From NCBI RefSeq assembly GCF_009389715.1, contig NC_052405.1, positions 7,853,194-7,917,193 on the forward strand: 64,000 nucleotides of DNA, read 5' to 3'. The stretch is from Phoenix dactylifera (Eukaryota; Streptophyta; Magnoliopsida; Arecales; Arecaceae). Positions 1 through 12,900 of the stretch are shown in pieces (positions within the stretch are counted from its first letter, which is position 1; each line of letters opens with the position of its first letter). The notes below the pieces were generated by a model that saw only the letters and a list, made by a program, of their open reading frames with translations, did not search any database and had not been told where the DNA came from. The position numbers and the translations under genes are program-made.

Positions 1-10
1 GTCTCTTCGA

Positions 11-46
<36 letters not shown>

Positions 47-610
47 TTGTCCATCCATCCCAAATTTTTTTTCAAAAAAATACAAAAGCCACTAGAAACG
101 ACCCAGTTTACTGGTTATGGTCGACATGCTCATTTTGGAATTTGGAGTGAGCGTAACATAAATTATTACACATCGTTTTCAAAAAAAAAAAAAAAATTCA
201 GCACCGCGTGTCGACGCTGAGGATGTTCTCACCGGGGACCGGTGACAGGATCTCCGCCCGGAATGGGGAAGATGCGGAAAAGGACGAGACTCTGCGTTAA
301 GGTGTGGTTGGGAAGAGGTGGAGGGAGAGCGAGAGCGACCGAGAGGTACGAATATGGTTGGCCACCCCCCGCCCTCATTCAATGCGGAGGCCTTCAAATC
401 CGTCTCTTCTTCTGTTCTTTTCTACGCCCGGCCGTCTCCACCGGCAAACCCTGAAGCTCTGCTACTTCCCTCCCCTTCTCGTAACCCAACCACCCAGGAT
501 CCGTGCTCAATATATTTCTCTCTTTCTTGAGATATTTCCTCCCATTCCCCAACCCGAACTCCTCTGCTCCTTTCTCGGCAACCCGAATATCTTCGGGCGT
601 CGTGGTGGAT
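1..610 (+). promoter_or_regulatory. Upstream region and 5' leader of the UVR8-type gene
   Basis: This stretch contains no coding exon that I can support. It starts with an (AT)n microsatellite at about 15-42 and has a poly(A) run at 181-195. From about 400 it becomes pyrimidine-rich, as plant 5' leaders often are, running to the ATG at 611. A weak TATA-like string (CAATATATTT) lies near 508. The promoter role is inferred from position only. Confidence 0.4.
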
Positions 611-3600
611 ATGGCAGAAGAAGGCGCCGGCGATGACATGACCGCACCGGCACCGGCACCGGCTCCTATCGAGGTCGTTCTGATCTCCGCCGGAGCCAGC
701 CACTCCGTCGCGCTTCTCTGTCAGTACAAATTTCTTCTCTCTTCTCTTCTTTTCTTTCTTTCTTTTGTTTCCCTCATCTTAGGGTTGCTTGAAAAGCTAT
801 GAGTTTCTTCTTGGAAGTGGATCAGAGAGCTTTATGTGCTGCATTTTGCCGAGTAACCCGTTTCTTCAGCTCGATTAGTATTAATTCTATCGTTCTTGTG
901 TGTGTATATATATTCTTTAAATTCCTCTGGAACTAGCGTGTGTGTGTGTGTGTTTTTCTTTTTTCTTTCCCTCAAGAAGATGACTGCGCAAGAATTGTCG
1001 GTCTAGATATGCCCAGATGCCTGCTTGTCCGGCTTCTTGAATTCCCTGTTTTACCTTTGCTTCATGAGGGTTTTAAAATTCTCGAGTTTTTTTTACTACA
1101 GCTAGGGCTTCCTCGAGGTTTCGGACTAGTCTTGGCCAGGATCGCAGCACCCGATTTATATGAAGCGTGAATACTAGATAAGAGAGCCAGTTGTGAAACT
1201 GTCTTTTGACTTTACCTTGATCCGAGTGAACAACCCCATGAAGCTTGCATGAGGCTTCTTAGTTTACGCGACACTTGAAACTTCGTTGCATACTTGGTGG
1301 AGAGAAGCTTCATGTTGTTAGCAAATTAGACAAAAAGTGGCCGCATATTGTATTACGCTGTTGATTCGAGTTTCTCCTTGACAAATTTTATCATCAGTCT
1401 TCAATTGTATCGAGGAAAAATTAAGCCACTTGGGCTGAGGGCACTTGGCTGGATTGTGCTAGCTCGAAGAAAAGAGGCCCTTTTCAACCATTTAAGTAAA
1501 CACTCTGGTTGAGATTCGGTAAAAGAGATCTAATTTTCTTTTACAACTTGTGCAATTCGCACTGTTGAAATTGGCTTGAAATCTTCTACACATAATGTTC
1601 CATGCTAAATTTCTGATTTTGAATCTTCTGCAGTAACCATATTTAATATGCTCTGTTCTGCTGCGTGTCATGTTAATATCTATCTATGATTAAATGCTAT
1701 ATGCATACATGTACATACATACATAAATACATATGTACATATGCATTTTAATGTGTATCTTTATGTATTTGATTATGTATATGTATTTATATACGCATGT
1801 AGATGTACAAACGTACTTATGTACGTAGACACATACGCATATTTATATACGCATACAGATGTATAAACCTACTTACGTACATAGACACATACGCATGTGC
1901 ACACACATACATACACACATACACATAGTATGCATGTGCCTATGTATTTTTTATATGTGTGTCATATATGTCCTTGCAAGGTCCAAAATTTCATAACATG
2001 ATTTTTGCTATATAATTTTGCTTAGCTAGTTGTTCATAGAAAGATATTCTTTACAGATCTATATATATCTTTTAAATATCTAAAATTTAACTTGTATGGG
2101 TTTTCTGGTTGGGCATAAGCCCAATATTTCCCTCAAAAAAAAACTTGTATGGGCTTTTGGAATTTGAAGTTTTCACTTGTGTGGCCAACTCGTTGGGAAC
2201 AAAGCATTCCTTTCAATATGGATACAGCTATTTTGGAGAGTTTTCTTTCTCTTATTGTTATCATCTGTTTGAATAGCCGGTAAGTTCTATAACTGTTTCC
2301 TTACTGTTTATTTGGGCTATCACCTGCATATTGTTGGTAGTTCTTTTTTTGCTGACTTGGAAGTACGCCACATATCGTGGCATCAGTTACAAGATTCTTA
2401 GCTGGTGAACTGGTATGTAACAGCTGACAATGTGGTCTGCTCTTGGGGAAGGGGTGAAGATGGACAGTTGGGCCATGGAGATGCTGAAGATCGACATCTT
2501 CCGACACTATTAAGTGCATTGAATAACCCAGGCTTTGTGTCTGTTACTTGTGGAGCTGATCATACAACAGCATATTCTGAATCAGAATTGCAAGTTTACA
2601 GCTGGGGATGGTATGTTCAATTTCTGTTATGGGTTGCCAGTTTATAAAATTGTCATTACTTGCTGTTGCACATTTCGGGTTGATTTGAAAATTTCTTTAC
2701 ATTTCACTCGCCATGTTAAATTTCACGAGTTTTGTATACTTGTTGAATGGCGTCCTATACATATTGGCTGCTGGTCAAATATAGAAAGCGGATCAACTTT
2801 TTCATTGTTTACATATGCTGAGGACATGCTTACTTGATTTGTTTTATAAAATGGTAGATGTTTGAGTAATATTGTGATTCATTTGCTCAGTTAGAACATG
2901 CATGCAAAACATCTATATCCGCAGCTATTCACCTGGCAATAATAAACAAATCGTCATCCAGCAAATGGATGATAGGTACCTTTTGATCTTTGCTAATTCA
3001 TTTGAGCCTCTTTAACCTCCATCAGATGTATATAACTATTTCTCCATGCTCCCAATTTTCATATTAGCTTGCTAGGAGCCTAGGATGTTATCTCCTCTCT
3101 ATGCTGCTCAATCACTTTTATATACTTAAGTTGGAGGCTTCGTAGCATATATTTAGAAGTATTTACAAAATTTTGGAGGTTTACTGAGAACCCATGGAAA
3201 GTAATTAGTGGTCCTAATTGACCATGATAAATTATGATTACTATCTAGTGATCCTGAAATGCACATTTTACTAGATGTTTAAAGTTATGGGCTATTTTTC
3301 GTTAGACTATTGTTCATTTTTACCATGTACTTGGAAAAAGTTCAAATTGTAACTGTCAATATAACTTCTATAACCAATTGTCAAATGAGATTAATAGCTG
3401 ATCATGCAGTGAAGATGAGTAGATAATATGATTAATATGAAGTTGAGAAACCAAATTATCGGTGCCCCGTTTATTCAGTTTTAAATTTGTGTTTTTCTGA
3501 GAACAAAGCTTCCAGTTTGATCCCAAGGGGCATTGCTAAAATTATCTATAATGCAAAACTTGTATGAATGTTTTTCTTAGTATTTGCACTCTTCTTGTAC

Positions 3601-6600
3601 ATGCAGGGGTGATTTTGGAAGGTTAGGGCATGGAAATTCTAGTGATGTCTTTACTCCACAACCAATCAAAGCATTACAAGGATTAAAAATTAAACAGATT
3701 GCTTGTGGTGATAGCCATTGTTTGGCTGTGACTGTGGATGGGGTGGTGCAAAGGTCTGTATCAAGTTTATTATGTTGTCGCAGTCTTTTTAATATCTTTC
3801 GTTGCTAATTGCAGTTTTTGTGCGCTATACTCTTGATCCACAACTACAAGCTGCTCCCAACATTTTGGGACAAACACAATGCTACAGACAATTAAATCTG
3901 TAGTCAACAATGCTACAAATTGAAAAATTTCAAGAGCACGTCTTTTTTTAATACTAACAATTACATGATGGAGGATCTTTTGCATCATAAACATGTTTCA
4001 ATGTACGTGTTTGTATTTATATGTTATGTCATATTAGATGATCTTAGCCAAACCTTGATTTCATTTTGATGTGACATTGAACATTAATAACTCAAAGAAC
4101 CATCCTAATTTAAGAAGTCTCTTTTTGTCCTTTTTAGTATATTGTGACTCATGTTTAATGAATGATCTAGTGTTCATTTTCTTCTACTTAATTTTCTGTG
4201 AAGGGATAACTAACAGAAAATAGAATTATTGTCCTTGATCCCTCGGATTGTGTTAGATTCTTGGAAGGATTTTGTTGACTAAATTCTTTAATGTGTTATA
4301 CTCCACTAAATTTGCATATTTTTGTTATAATTATTTGTTGAAGTTGGGGGCGGAACCAAAATGGGCAACTGGGTCTTGGAACCACTGAAGATTCTCTTGT
4401 ACCTCAAAAGATTCAAGCCTTTCAGGTAAAATAGGCTATACATCTTTCCTAATTCCTTGCTCAGAATGCATATCATGAAGGATATTACTTGTGTCCTAAT
4501 GACTTGATTTATGATATGAAATGTGTCCTATAACTGTCTATTTGTTTGACATGATTGCCTAGATAAATCATCTCTCTGTGAAATTATGAGTATATAATCA
4601 ATTAATGATTATAACTTCAAATAGATAAAGATGATAGTAACCTAGTTTCTGTACTAAGCTCTTGGATAAGTTTGACTGTAGGAAATGAAGCAAAGCCCTT
4701 CTCAAAAAATGTCAGCCCTAACATTTGTTTAGTTGAATCTCTGTCTCTCAAATCATTACTAGTTATGTGGCTTTTATGTTTAATTCTGGGTTTGAGATGC
4801 CGACTGTATTGATATAACAAGAAAATGTTCGTTTTTGCATATTGGTTGAAAAATTATTTGTCATATTTTTATTTAGTTCCTACAGCTTGATTTGAATGCT
4901 GCTGACTTGATCAGATGCTACTGGATCTTGTATATTTTGACCCACTATTTCCATGTGAGCCCTCATATTTTTCACTTCCAACATGGCTTCTCTTACTTTT
5001 TTGGGAATATTTTCTGTATTTAAAGATGGTTCCACATAACTCCTGCAAGTTGTTAGAACCGAGAAACTTTTTGTTCTCTTCTTTGTGGGCGTTCATATCA
5101 ACTCCATGTTCTGATGATTTTCCTACTTCTTAAGAAGATCTACATTTCTTCCTCTGTTTATAATGAAATAGTCAGCGCTGTATAAAAGGATGAAGATAGA
5201 ACAAGCCATAATCAGCCTGATAACTGATAGTTCTTTTTTTTTCTTTTTTCTTTTTTTTAATGGGATGAAGTGTAATTTTTTTTTTTCTAAACATTGAATG
5301 ACATCTGGTGCATATCATTTTAATTGCATTTTTGAGGTGGAAGTACTCCTTTGAAATGGTTTATATGCATTTGAGTATCCATCCTTGGGTTATTGCTAGG
5401 GAATTGCTGTCAAAATGGTTGCAGCAGGTGCTGAACATACTGCTGCAGTTACTGAAGATGGTGAGCTCTATGGTTGGGGATGGGGCCGGTATGGAAATTT
5501 GGGTTTAGGTGACCGTAATGATCGGTTAGTCCCAGAGAAAGTTTCTGCTATAGAGGTATGCTTTTTTTTCTTTAATATTTTATGCACTGGATTCATATTA
5601 CTACTTCAGAGTTTTAATCATGCATTGAGTTTTATTTTACTTATCCTTGTTCAGACTTGAAGGTCTTATGTTTGATCTGATGCTAATTATGCTTGCACCC
5701 AATTATTTTACGTCAGGTTTCTTTGCCTACTGTTTAAGAATTTTTCATATATAATTTTTTTTATTCAAATGGATCTCCCTGGAATATGTGCAACCCATTT
5801 TTCTGGACACTATCAAGTTAAATTTATTGCTAGGGTAAGGAACTCTGTGATGATTTTCCCCTTTTGGGGCTCTAGTTGGTAACTGTAATTCTCTATTGTT
5901 TCTTGACTGCATTTATATTTATGGCGGAATCATGAAACTGACTATGCTACAAGATATGATTTAAAATCTCCCTCCCTCCCTCCCCCCCTCTCTCTCTAAG
6001 AGAAAGGGAGGGAGAATCATCTGCTACAAATTATCTAGATTCAAATACTTTGCAATGCACCATTAAATTACCTATTCAATTACTTGGGCATGCACCATCT
6101 AAGCCTCAAAATCCAGAACCTCTTCTTCACCAAGTCAAAACAAATTTTGAAAAAGCATATTTAGTACAAACATTAAGTCTACCCTCCTCTTGTCTTGAAG
6201 ATCTTATCTGACATATAGTTTTCCTGTAGAATACCTTTGTAGTACAAGCATTAATTTTGGACCCTTTCAAAGCTCACCCTCCTCTCGTCTCGAAGACCAT
6301 CTGTGACATATAGTTTTCCTCTAAGAATACCTTTCTGCTACCTTTTGTGCCTCTGTATTTGTGCTACCTTTTGGATTTGAAGAAAAAAAGTGTTTTTGGT
6401 TTCATCGCTTGTTGTTTCGTATGGTTCAATAATACCGCTTTTATATTCGTGTAGATATATACCTCCATTTTTAGAGATGGTAAAAGATTTGTTTGTATGG
6501 TTATGGTAAAGAACCAAAGTGGGATTATGTTTCCTTTTCTTTTTTGTTTCTTGACTGAAGAAAATCACAAAGCTTGTCTACTTTTATAAACACATACAAG

Positions 6601-9600
6601 ATTCTTACTATAAAAGTGAAAATGGCAAACCATCCATTAGCTAATTTATTTTTATTTTGGATTTTATATAATAACGTATTTGTTGTAATAAGACAAGTTC
6701 CTTCACAAATGCTGGAAGCCTGGAGCTTTTGTACTTTGACATATGATCATGATGCTTGAACACAAACTTAAAATTCTATTAATATTTCGTATTCATATGT
6801 TATATGAATGGCTAAGCTTCTGATTGCATAATCCTGGCCTGAGAGATCTGGTTGTGGGCTGTGCAATTGAATGACTATTTGAGTCAATATTCTAAGAGAG
6901 TGAGAAAAAATAACATATTGTAAAATGCTTTGGCTTCTCTTATCGTATATACAAATGGCTGTGGCAAATTATATTAGCAATATTTTTTGAAATTTGAATC
7001 TAGTGTCACACCATCATCATTTTATGTCAATTTCTTGTGCCTGCTGATTTCTGAGGTTACCGATGTTTTTGGCTTCATTTATCTTATGTATCTAGGGACA
7101 GAAAATGGTGCTTGTCGCATGTGGGTGGCGTCATACCATAGCTGCGTCTGCCTCTGGGAACTTATACACATTTGGATGGAGCAAATATGGTCAACTAGGG
7201 CATGGAGACTTTGAGGATCACCTTATTCCGCATCAGTTGGAGGCATTAAAAGATAGCTGCATTTCTCAGGTTCTAATTAACATATTAATTTAGAGTGATT
7301 CTTCAATCTTTTTTTTTATCCCAATTAAAATTAAATATTTCAGTTACTTGTAAAGATGTTAAAAACCTTTTGTACACTTGTTTTAGAGGAAGGGAACCCT
7401 TGTTTACACACAACGAAGATTTTTAGTCTACTATTGGCATTTCACATTCTATAGGTGTTGAGCAAGGGAATGGATGTCATGGGGAAAGTTCATGCTTTGC
7501 TCGTCCATGACTTTTGAATCCAATAAGGGGAAAGACCAGTAACTTAGACCCACCAAGCCAGGAGTTGGATTGCAGATTTTCTTACTTTTTGCAATATGAT
7601 TCTTGTAAAGTTAACCTTTCATGTCAAGTCGTAAGCTGTCAATTACCTGTAACTAGATACTTTAAAAGGAGCAAACCTGTTACAAATTTCACCTTCAATT
7701 GCTTTCTTGTCCTCTACAACATACTGGTCTTTATACTTGCTTTTCATCGTATTTCTTGTTTGTTTATACCTATATTCCATTACTTTTAATGCTTTCTGAC
7801 ACTTTGGTAATTGCAATTATGGTGCAAGGAGAATAAATTCCTTAACACGAATTATCGGGCTCTCTTAAGTTTTTTAAAGGTGATACTTTTAAGTGGTAAA
7901 TGCTTACATGAAGAATATCTTCTTGAAACTTGACATTCTTCAAGACATAGTCAGCTCAGTGAGTCTTCTAGAGCAAGCTATTGCCCTAAGTCAATATTAT
8001 TTTAAGGATGATTAGAGTCTACAACCTATGTGCCTTCCATATAATAAAATTATATCAGACAATGGCGAAATTCATAAGGCCACTTACAAAATTTATGGAA
8101 TATCAAGTTTTTCAGTCCCTTCATTATTTATTCTTCAAAACAAGATGTATCTTGTTTCATTGACATCAAATTCCATTAAAACTGCATATACTTACAATGT
8201 TTTTGATCCACTAGTCATTGAACCCTTATTCCATAACTCATTCACGTCCATACTAAGCCTGTAAGTCTGTAACACTGCTCTAACCACCCTGACCAATTAT
8301 TGCTACACGATGCTCATTCAGCATGCCCCACAAGGCTTCTCTGTTGATGCTTGCCAGTTTATCTATGAAGCTGTAAAATGTTAATGGATTAAAGCCAACT
8401 TTTTTATGTGCAACTGTTGAGAGTGAAAACTCTCGTTTCTTTCTACGTAAGCGCAACCTTTTTGCTTAGCATTTATCGTCTCTATAATGAAATATATTCT
8501 TTAGAAAGAATATTTAGAATTCAATAAAAACATTGTTAATCTTGTCTCTAGATGCTGGGAATTTGTGGAGTGTGGAAAATTAATAGCCAATAAGTGCTTA
8601 TACTTGTTGCAACTTGCAAGTACCTCTCTCATTCTATTATTTTTCTAGAAGCTGATGAATTTGTTTTGTCTTAGTTTTCATTCTTCATAAGAACGGATAT
8701 GTTGATCGGTAAGAGGAAGATTGTATTCATGTCATTAGTTTCATTTTTCATATTAGCACCAGCTTGTGATCTGTCTCAGTTCACGGTTATGGTTATATCA
8801 CTAAAGATCTAGCCAATGCATTTTTTGACCAGAATTAATCATTTGCTGAAGTTCTTGATACCTAGTAATCTGTCAAAAAATGGGAAAGCTTGTCTTTCAT
8901 TTGATATATTAAAATGCCAGATTGATTTCTCATATATTTTAGTATTTCGTGTTCATTTCTAATTCATTATCATATTTGTCAGTTAGACTTATTATTGTTC
9001 GTGTTCTATACTAAATATGGTATAAAGAAGAAGAAAGTATTAATCTGAGTTGTTTTCATTTCTTAGTTATAAACTATATGGAACATCAATTTTGGAGTGA
9101 ATTTAGCACAATTCTGAATAATTGGTGGTTTTATTTGTTTGTCTTTAGATATCAGGTGGATGGAGACATACGATGGCACTCACATCAGATGGAAGGCTTT
9201 ACGGATGGGGATGGAATAAGGTTCTCTTATTTCTCAATCTTGTTCCTCTTTTGTAACTAATCAGTTATGTAGTCGTTGATTATCTAGTCCATATGTTATT
9301 CTTTATTTTCCTGGCTGTTTCTTGTGAAATGAATGTATATGCAGGTCTGAAAACCTTTAGAATGAATAGTGTGGAGCTTAATAGATATTAGAAAGTAGTA
9401 AGCAATATTTCTTGATGTTGAGGTCATAGCTTGTTTATTTCAACTAGCTTGATACTTATGATTGAACTTGCGCTTATTTCTACTCCTAAGATGCCAGATA
9501 TGTAAGTTAAATCAAACTAGTTATTAAGAACTATTGGTTCAGAAAGACAGTTGCTTAGGTCCTCCAACAAAGCCAATCTTCTACTTCTTTTGTTTTATAA

Positions 9601-9873
9601 AATACAGATGGAGTTAATAATTATTAGCAGGTAGATGATTGTATCCCTGCATGCTTTATGGTCACTGAGCCAATAACTTGTTCATTGTTTCATTTTCAAT
9701 CACTCAAGCAGGAAACAAGGCCATTTTTGTTTGTTGGAGTCATGGTTTGCTGTGCTGGTATCGGGCACCGGACCGGTTGCCCGGTGGCGCAGGTTGGTAT
9801 GGGCCCATGTCATGCCGTGCCGGGTATATACTGACACAGTAGAGGAGGCAGGAGAGAAGGTGAACAGGATAGA

Positions 9874-9912
<39 letters not shown>

Positions 9913-12900
9913 GAGAGAGGGAGGGAGAGAGAAGATTCGAAGCAGGGGACCTAGCCGCGGCCTCTGCCTCTTGCTCAGGCGCTAGCCTCCGACGGCCCTC
10001 TGCTGGCCTCTGCCACCCTCCTTCTCTCTCCCTCTATCCTCCGCCTGCTCTGTCTTTGCCTCTCTTTCCTTCTCCTTCTCTCCCTCCGGCAATGGGTTTC
10101 GTTTCCGTTGCCGGAACCATTCCGGTCCACCGTTGGGACGGTTTGGTACGATCAGAACCGTCCGGTTCGGGACGGTTTCACGGACCCTGGTTGGAGTACT
10201 TAAAATAGGTGCTCAATTATTTTCCATACTGAGATATTTATGTAACCTCCCTTGATTTTTACTGTAGAGATTTTAAAATTCATTCTAGTCGCCTTATCAA
10301 ACAAATGCAAGATTTTTTAGTAACAAAACCTAGATGAACGATCTTTGAATCTTAGAAACAATTTTCTTGCCAGGATTTATACCTGTTTAAAAAATGAAAA
10401 TAGCTTTTTTCAAATATTAAGCACTATACATCGTCAACTAATTTATGGACCTCAATGCAGTCGTCAGCAGGAAAAAATCAAAATTTACATGTTTCACTCT
10501 TAGCATTTCCTGATTTTGCCCCATGAAGTCTTCAGAAATTTGGTGAATTTTCTGCATTACTCTGAATTCTGAATCCATTCTTTATTACCCCAAAGCTGAA
10601 TCATTTATGAGTGGTTCTGTGCTTTGGTGTAGCCAGGTATGACAAGATTTGCAGCCTCTAGTTCCGCAACCTATATATTAGTTATACTACACCAAAATGC
10701 AATACTGGAGCTTTGATTAGCTAATTCAAAATTTCATATATTGATAGCACATGTTTGCCTATGTCCCATTTCATATGCACAAGTATTAACATCACATATA
10801 GTAATTCTGTTACATGACGCATGGGCAAGTAAAATGAGTCAAAAAGTGTCAAAAGCACAGGATAGTTGGAGTCCAGGCTTCTCACTTCTTTGTAAATGAC
10901 CACTGATGCATATAATTTTTTACGGCTTATTCTTTATACTCTGACCATTATAACAACTTTAGAGTCTCTTTTGATTTGCTACTTATGGTCCCCATATGTT
11001 CTCTTGCTTAGTTTGGACAACTTGGTGTGGGTGATAATGTTGATCACTGCTCTCCAGTAGAAGTTAAATTTCCAGATGAACAGGTATATTGTCATTTCTT
11101 AAAACTCTGATTTGTCTAATCTTCATTTGATGTTAAATTGAGTTCTTGGAAATATTTCTCCAGTGATAGCTTGCTGTATTAATCTTTAATAAAAATAAAA
11201 GTGAAGACAGATTAATAAAGTCAGCCCCAAGTAATTGGGTTAAATATTATTAATTATGGTTGTAGCTTGGGGTGTGTTATCCAAGACTAAAACTCCTACA
11301 TTTCCTAATTATTTTCTGCTGGCCTGTCTACAGAAAGTTGTCCAAATCTCATGTGGATGGAGGCACACTCTTGCTCTTACCGAAAAAAGAAACGTATTTT
11401 CATGGGGAAGGGGTACCAGTGGACAGCTTGGCCATGGAGATATTTTTGACCGGTAATTGCATTTGCAGCTGTTTTAACTTTTGAAATAGCGAGTTGTGTT
11501 ATACTTCGATGATTTAGTAATAATTAAAAATCCTGGTTCGAGTTGTGTTATCCTTTGATTATTTGGTAATAACTAAAATCCTGGTTTTATTTGTAGGTGG
11601 TTGAGAGATGATAATGCTGTTGGACTTCTGACATTTTTGATAGTGCTGGTGTTAAATTTAGCTCTGCCCTTTTTTTAAGGATCTAAGATCATATTTGCAA
11701 GTGAGCAATGCCACACTGAATTTCAAATGTTAGCATAGTTTTTGAACCAAGACATTAAAGAAAAATCAATAACTAGTTAGTTGCAACTTGATCCTTTTTA
11801 TCGCTCACTGAATAAAGTATTGCTTTAAAAGTTCTTTGGGAAAAATAATCTTTTGACGAATTGAGACTACCATGCTAATATAGCTGCTCTGGAAAGAGTC
11901 AATGCCTAGACAAGTCAGCAACTGTATTTTGTTATTTGCACACACTGATGCATTTGGCATTCAGAATGCCAAATTTATTATTTGTAAATGAATTTGACAT
12001 TTGAAATGGCGATGTAAAATGCCAAATAGTCTTCATTACTGAAATTAAAGTAGATTTGTATGCTTCAAATTTCTCATAGCACACTTTAGTAAAATAAAAA
12101 TCAAAACTAGTTAGAAGATTTTTTTTTTAAAAAAAAATATATGCTAGGATGGTAAATCATTTAGGTGATAATCTAATGGCAAAGATGAAATCCAACAAAT
12201 GATGCTTGTTGAGAAGATCATATTGGAGCATGGTGTATTAGTAGTATAAGAAGCATGCTTTTTAGAGGTGAAAACATGGATTCTTCTGAAAAACTGGGGA
12301 GTTAAGGCAGAAGCCCCTTTTTTCATGCTTGCTTTATAGAATGTGCTAATTGGTGATGTCTAGGAGAGCATGCTCTCAACTCTAGCAGTTCTGATTAATC
12401 ATGTTAAAAAGAAGTTGAAATTAGTTTGGAGGTCTCTATCGTAGAATGAACATTTAATAGATTATGGATGGATCAGGATAGAGTGAATGCAGTGCAACTT
12501 TTCTAGCAATCTACATGGAGTTGAGGATTTAATGGAACTAAGGGAGAAGAGTTTCCTTGGGCAAATCACTTGGGCATTCTATATCTATTCTAGCATGGAT
12601 AAAGAAATAGTGATATGTCCACGCTAAGCTCAAGTTGGATGGATGAAGTGGAGATGCAACTGCAATCATTAGGAAATATGCTAAACGTTGCAGGGAAAAT
12701 ATTGATAAAACAATAAAAAGTTTGGCGTTATTATATAGATTAAGAAATTGAGGCAAGGAAATGGTCCTATGAGTATGAGCATCACAGAGATGAAGATGCA
12801 GACATATATATTTTGTCAGAAAGGACTCTAAAAATTATAAGGGAACTAAGACATGCATTTTGTATTTGTGGATTTGAAAGTGGGATGAAGTGGTTCCATG

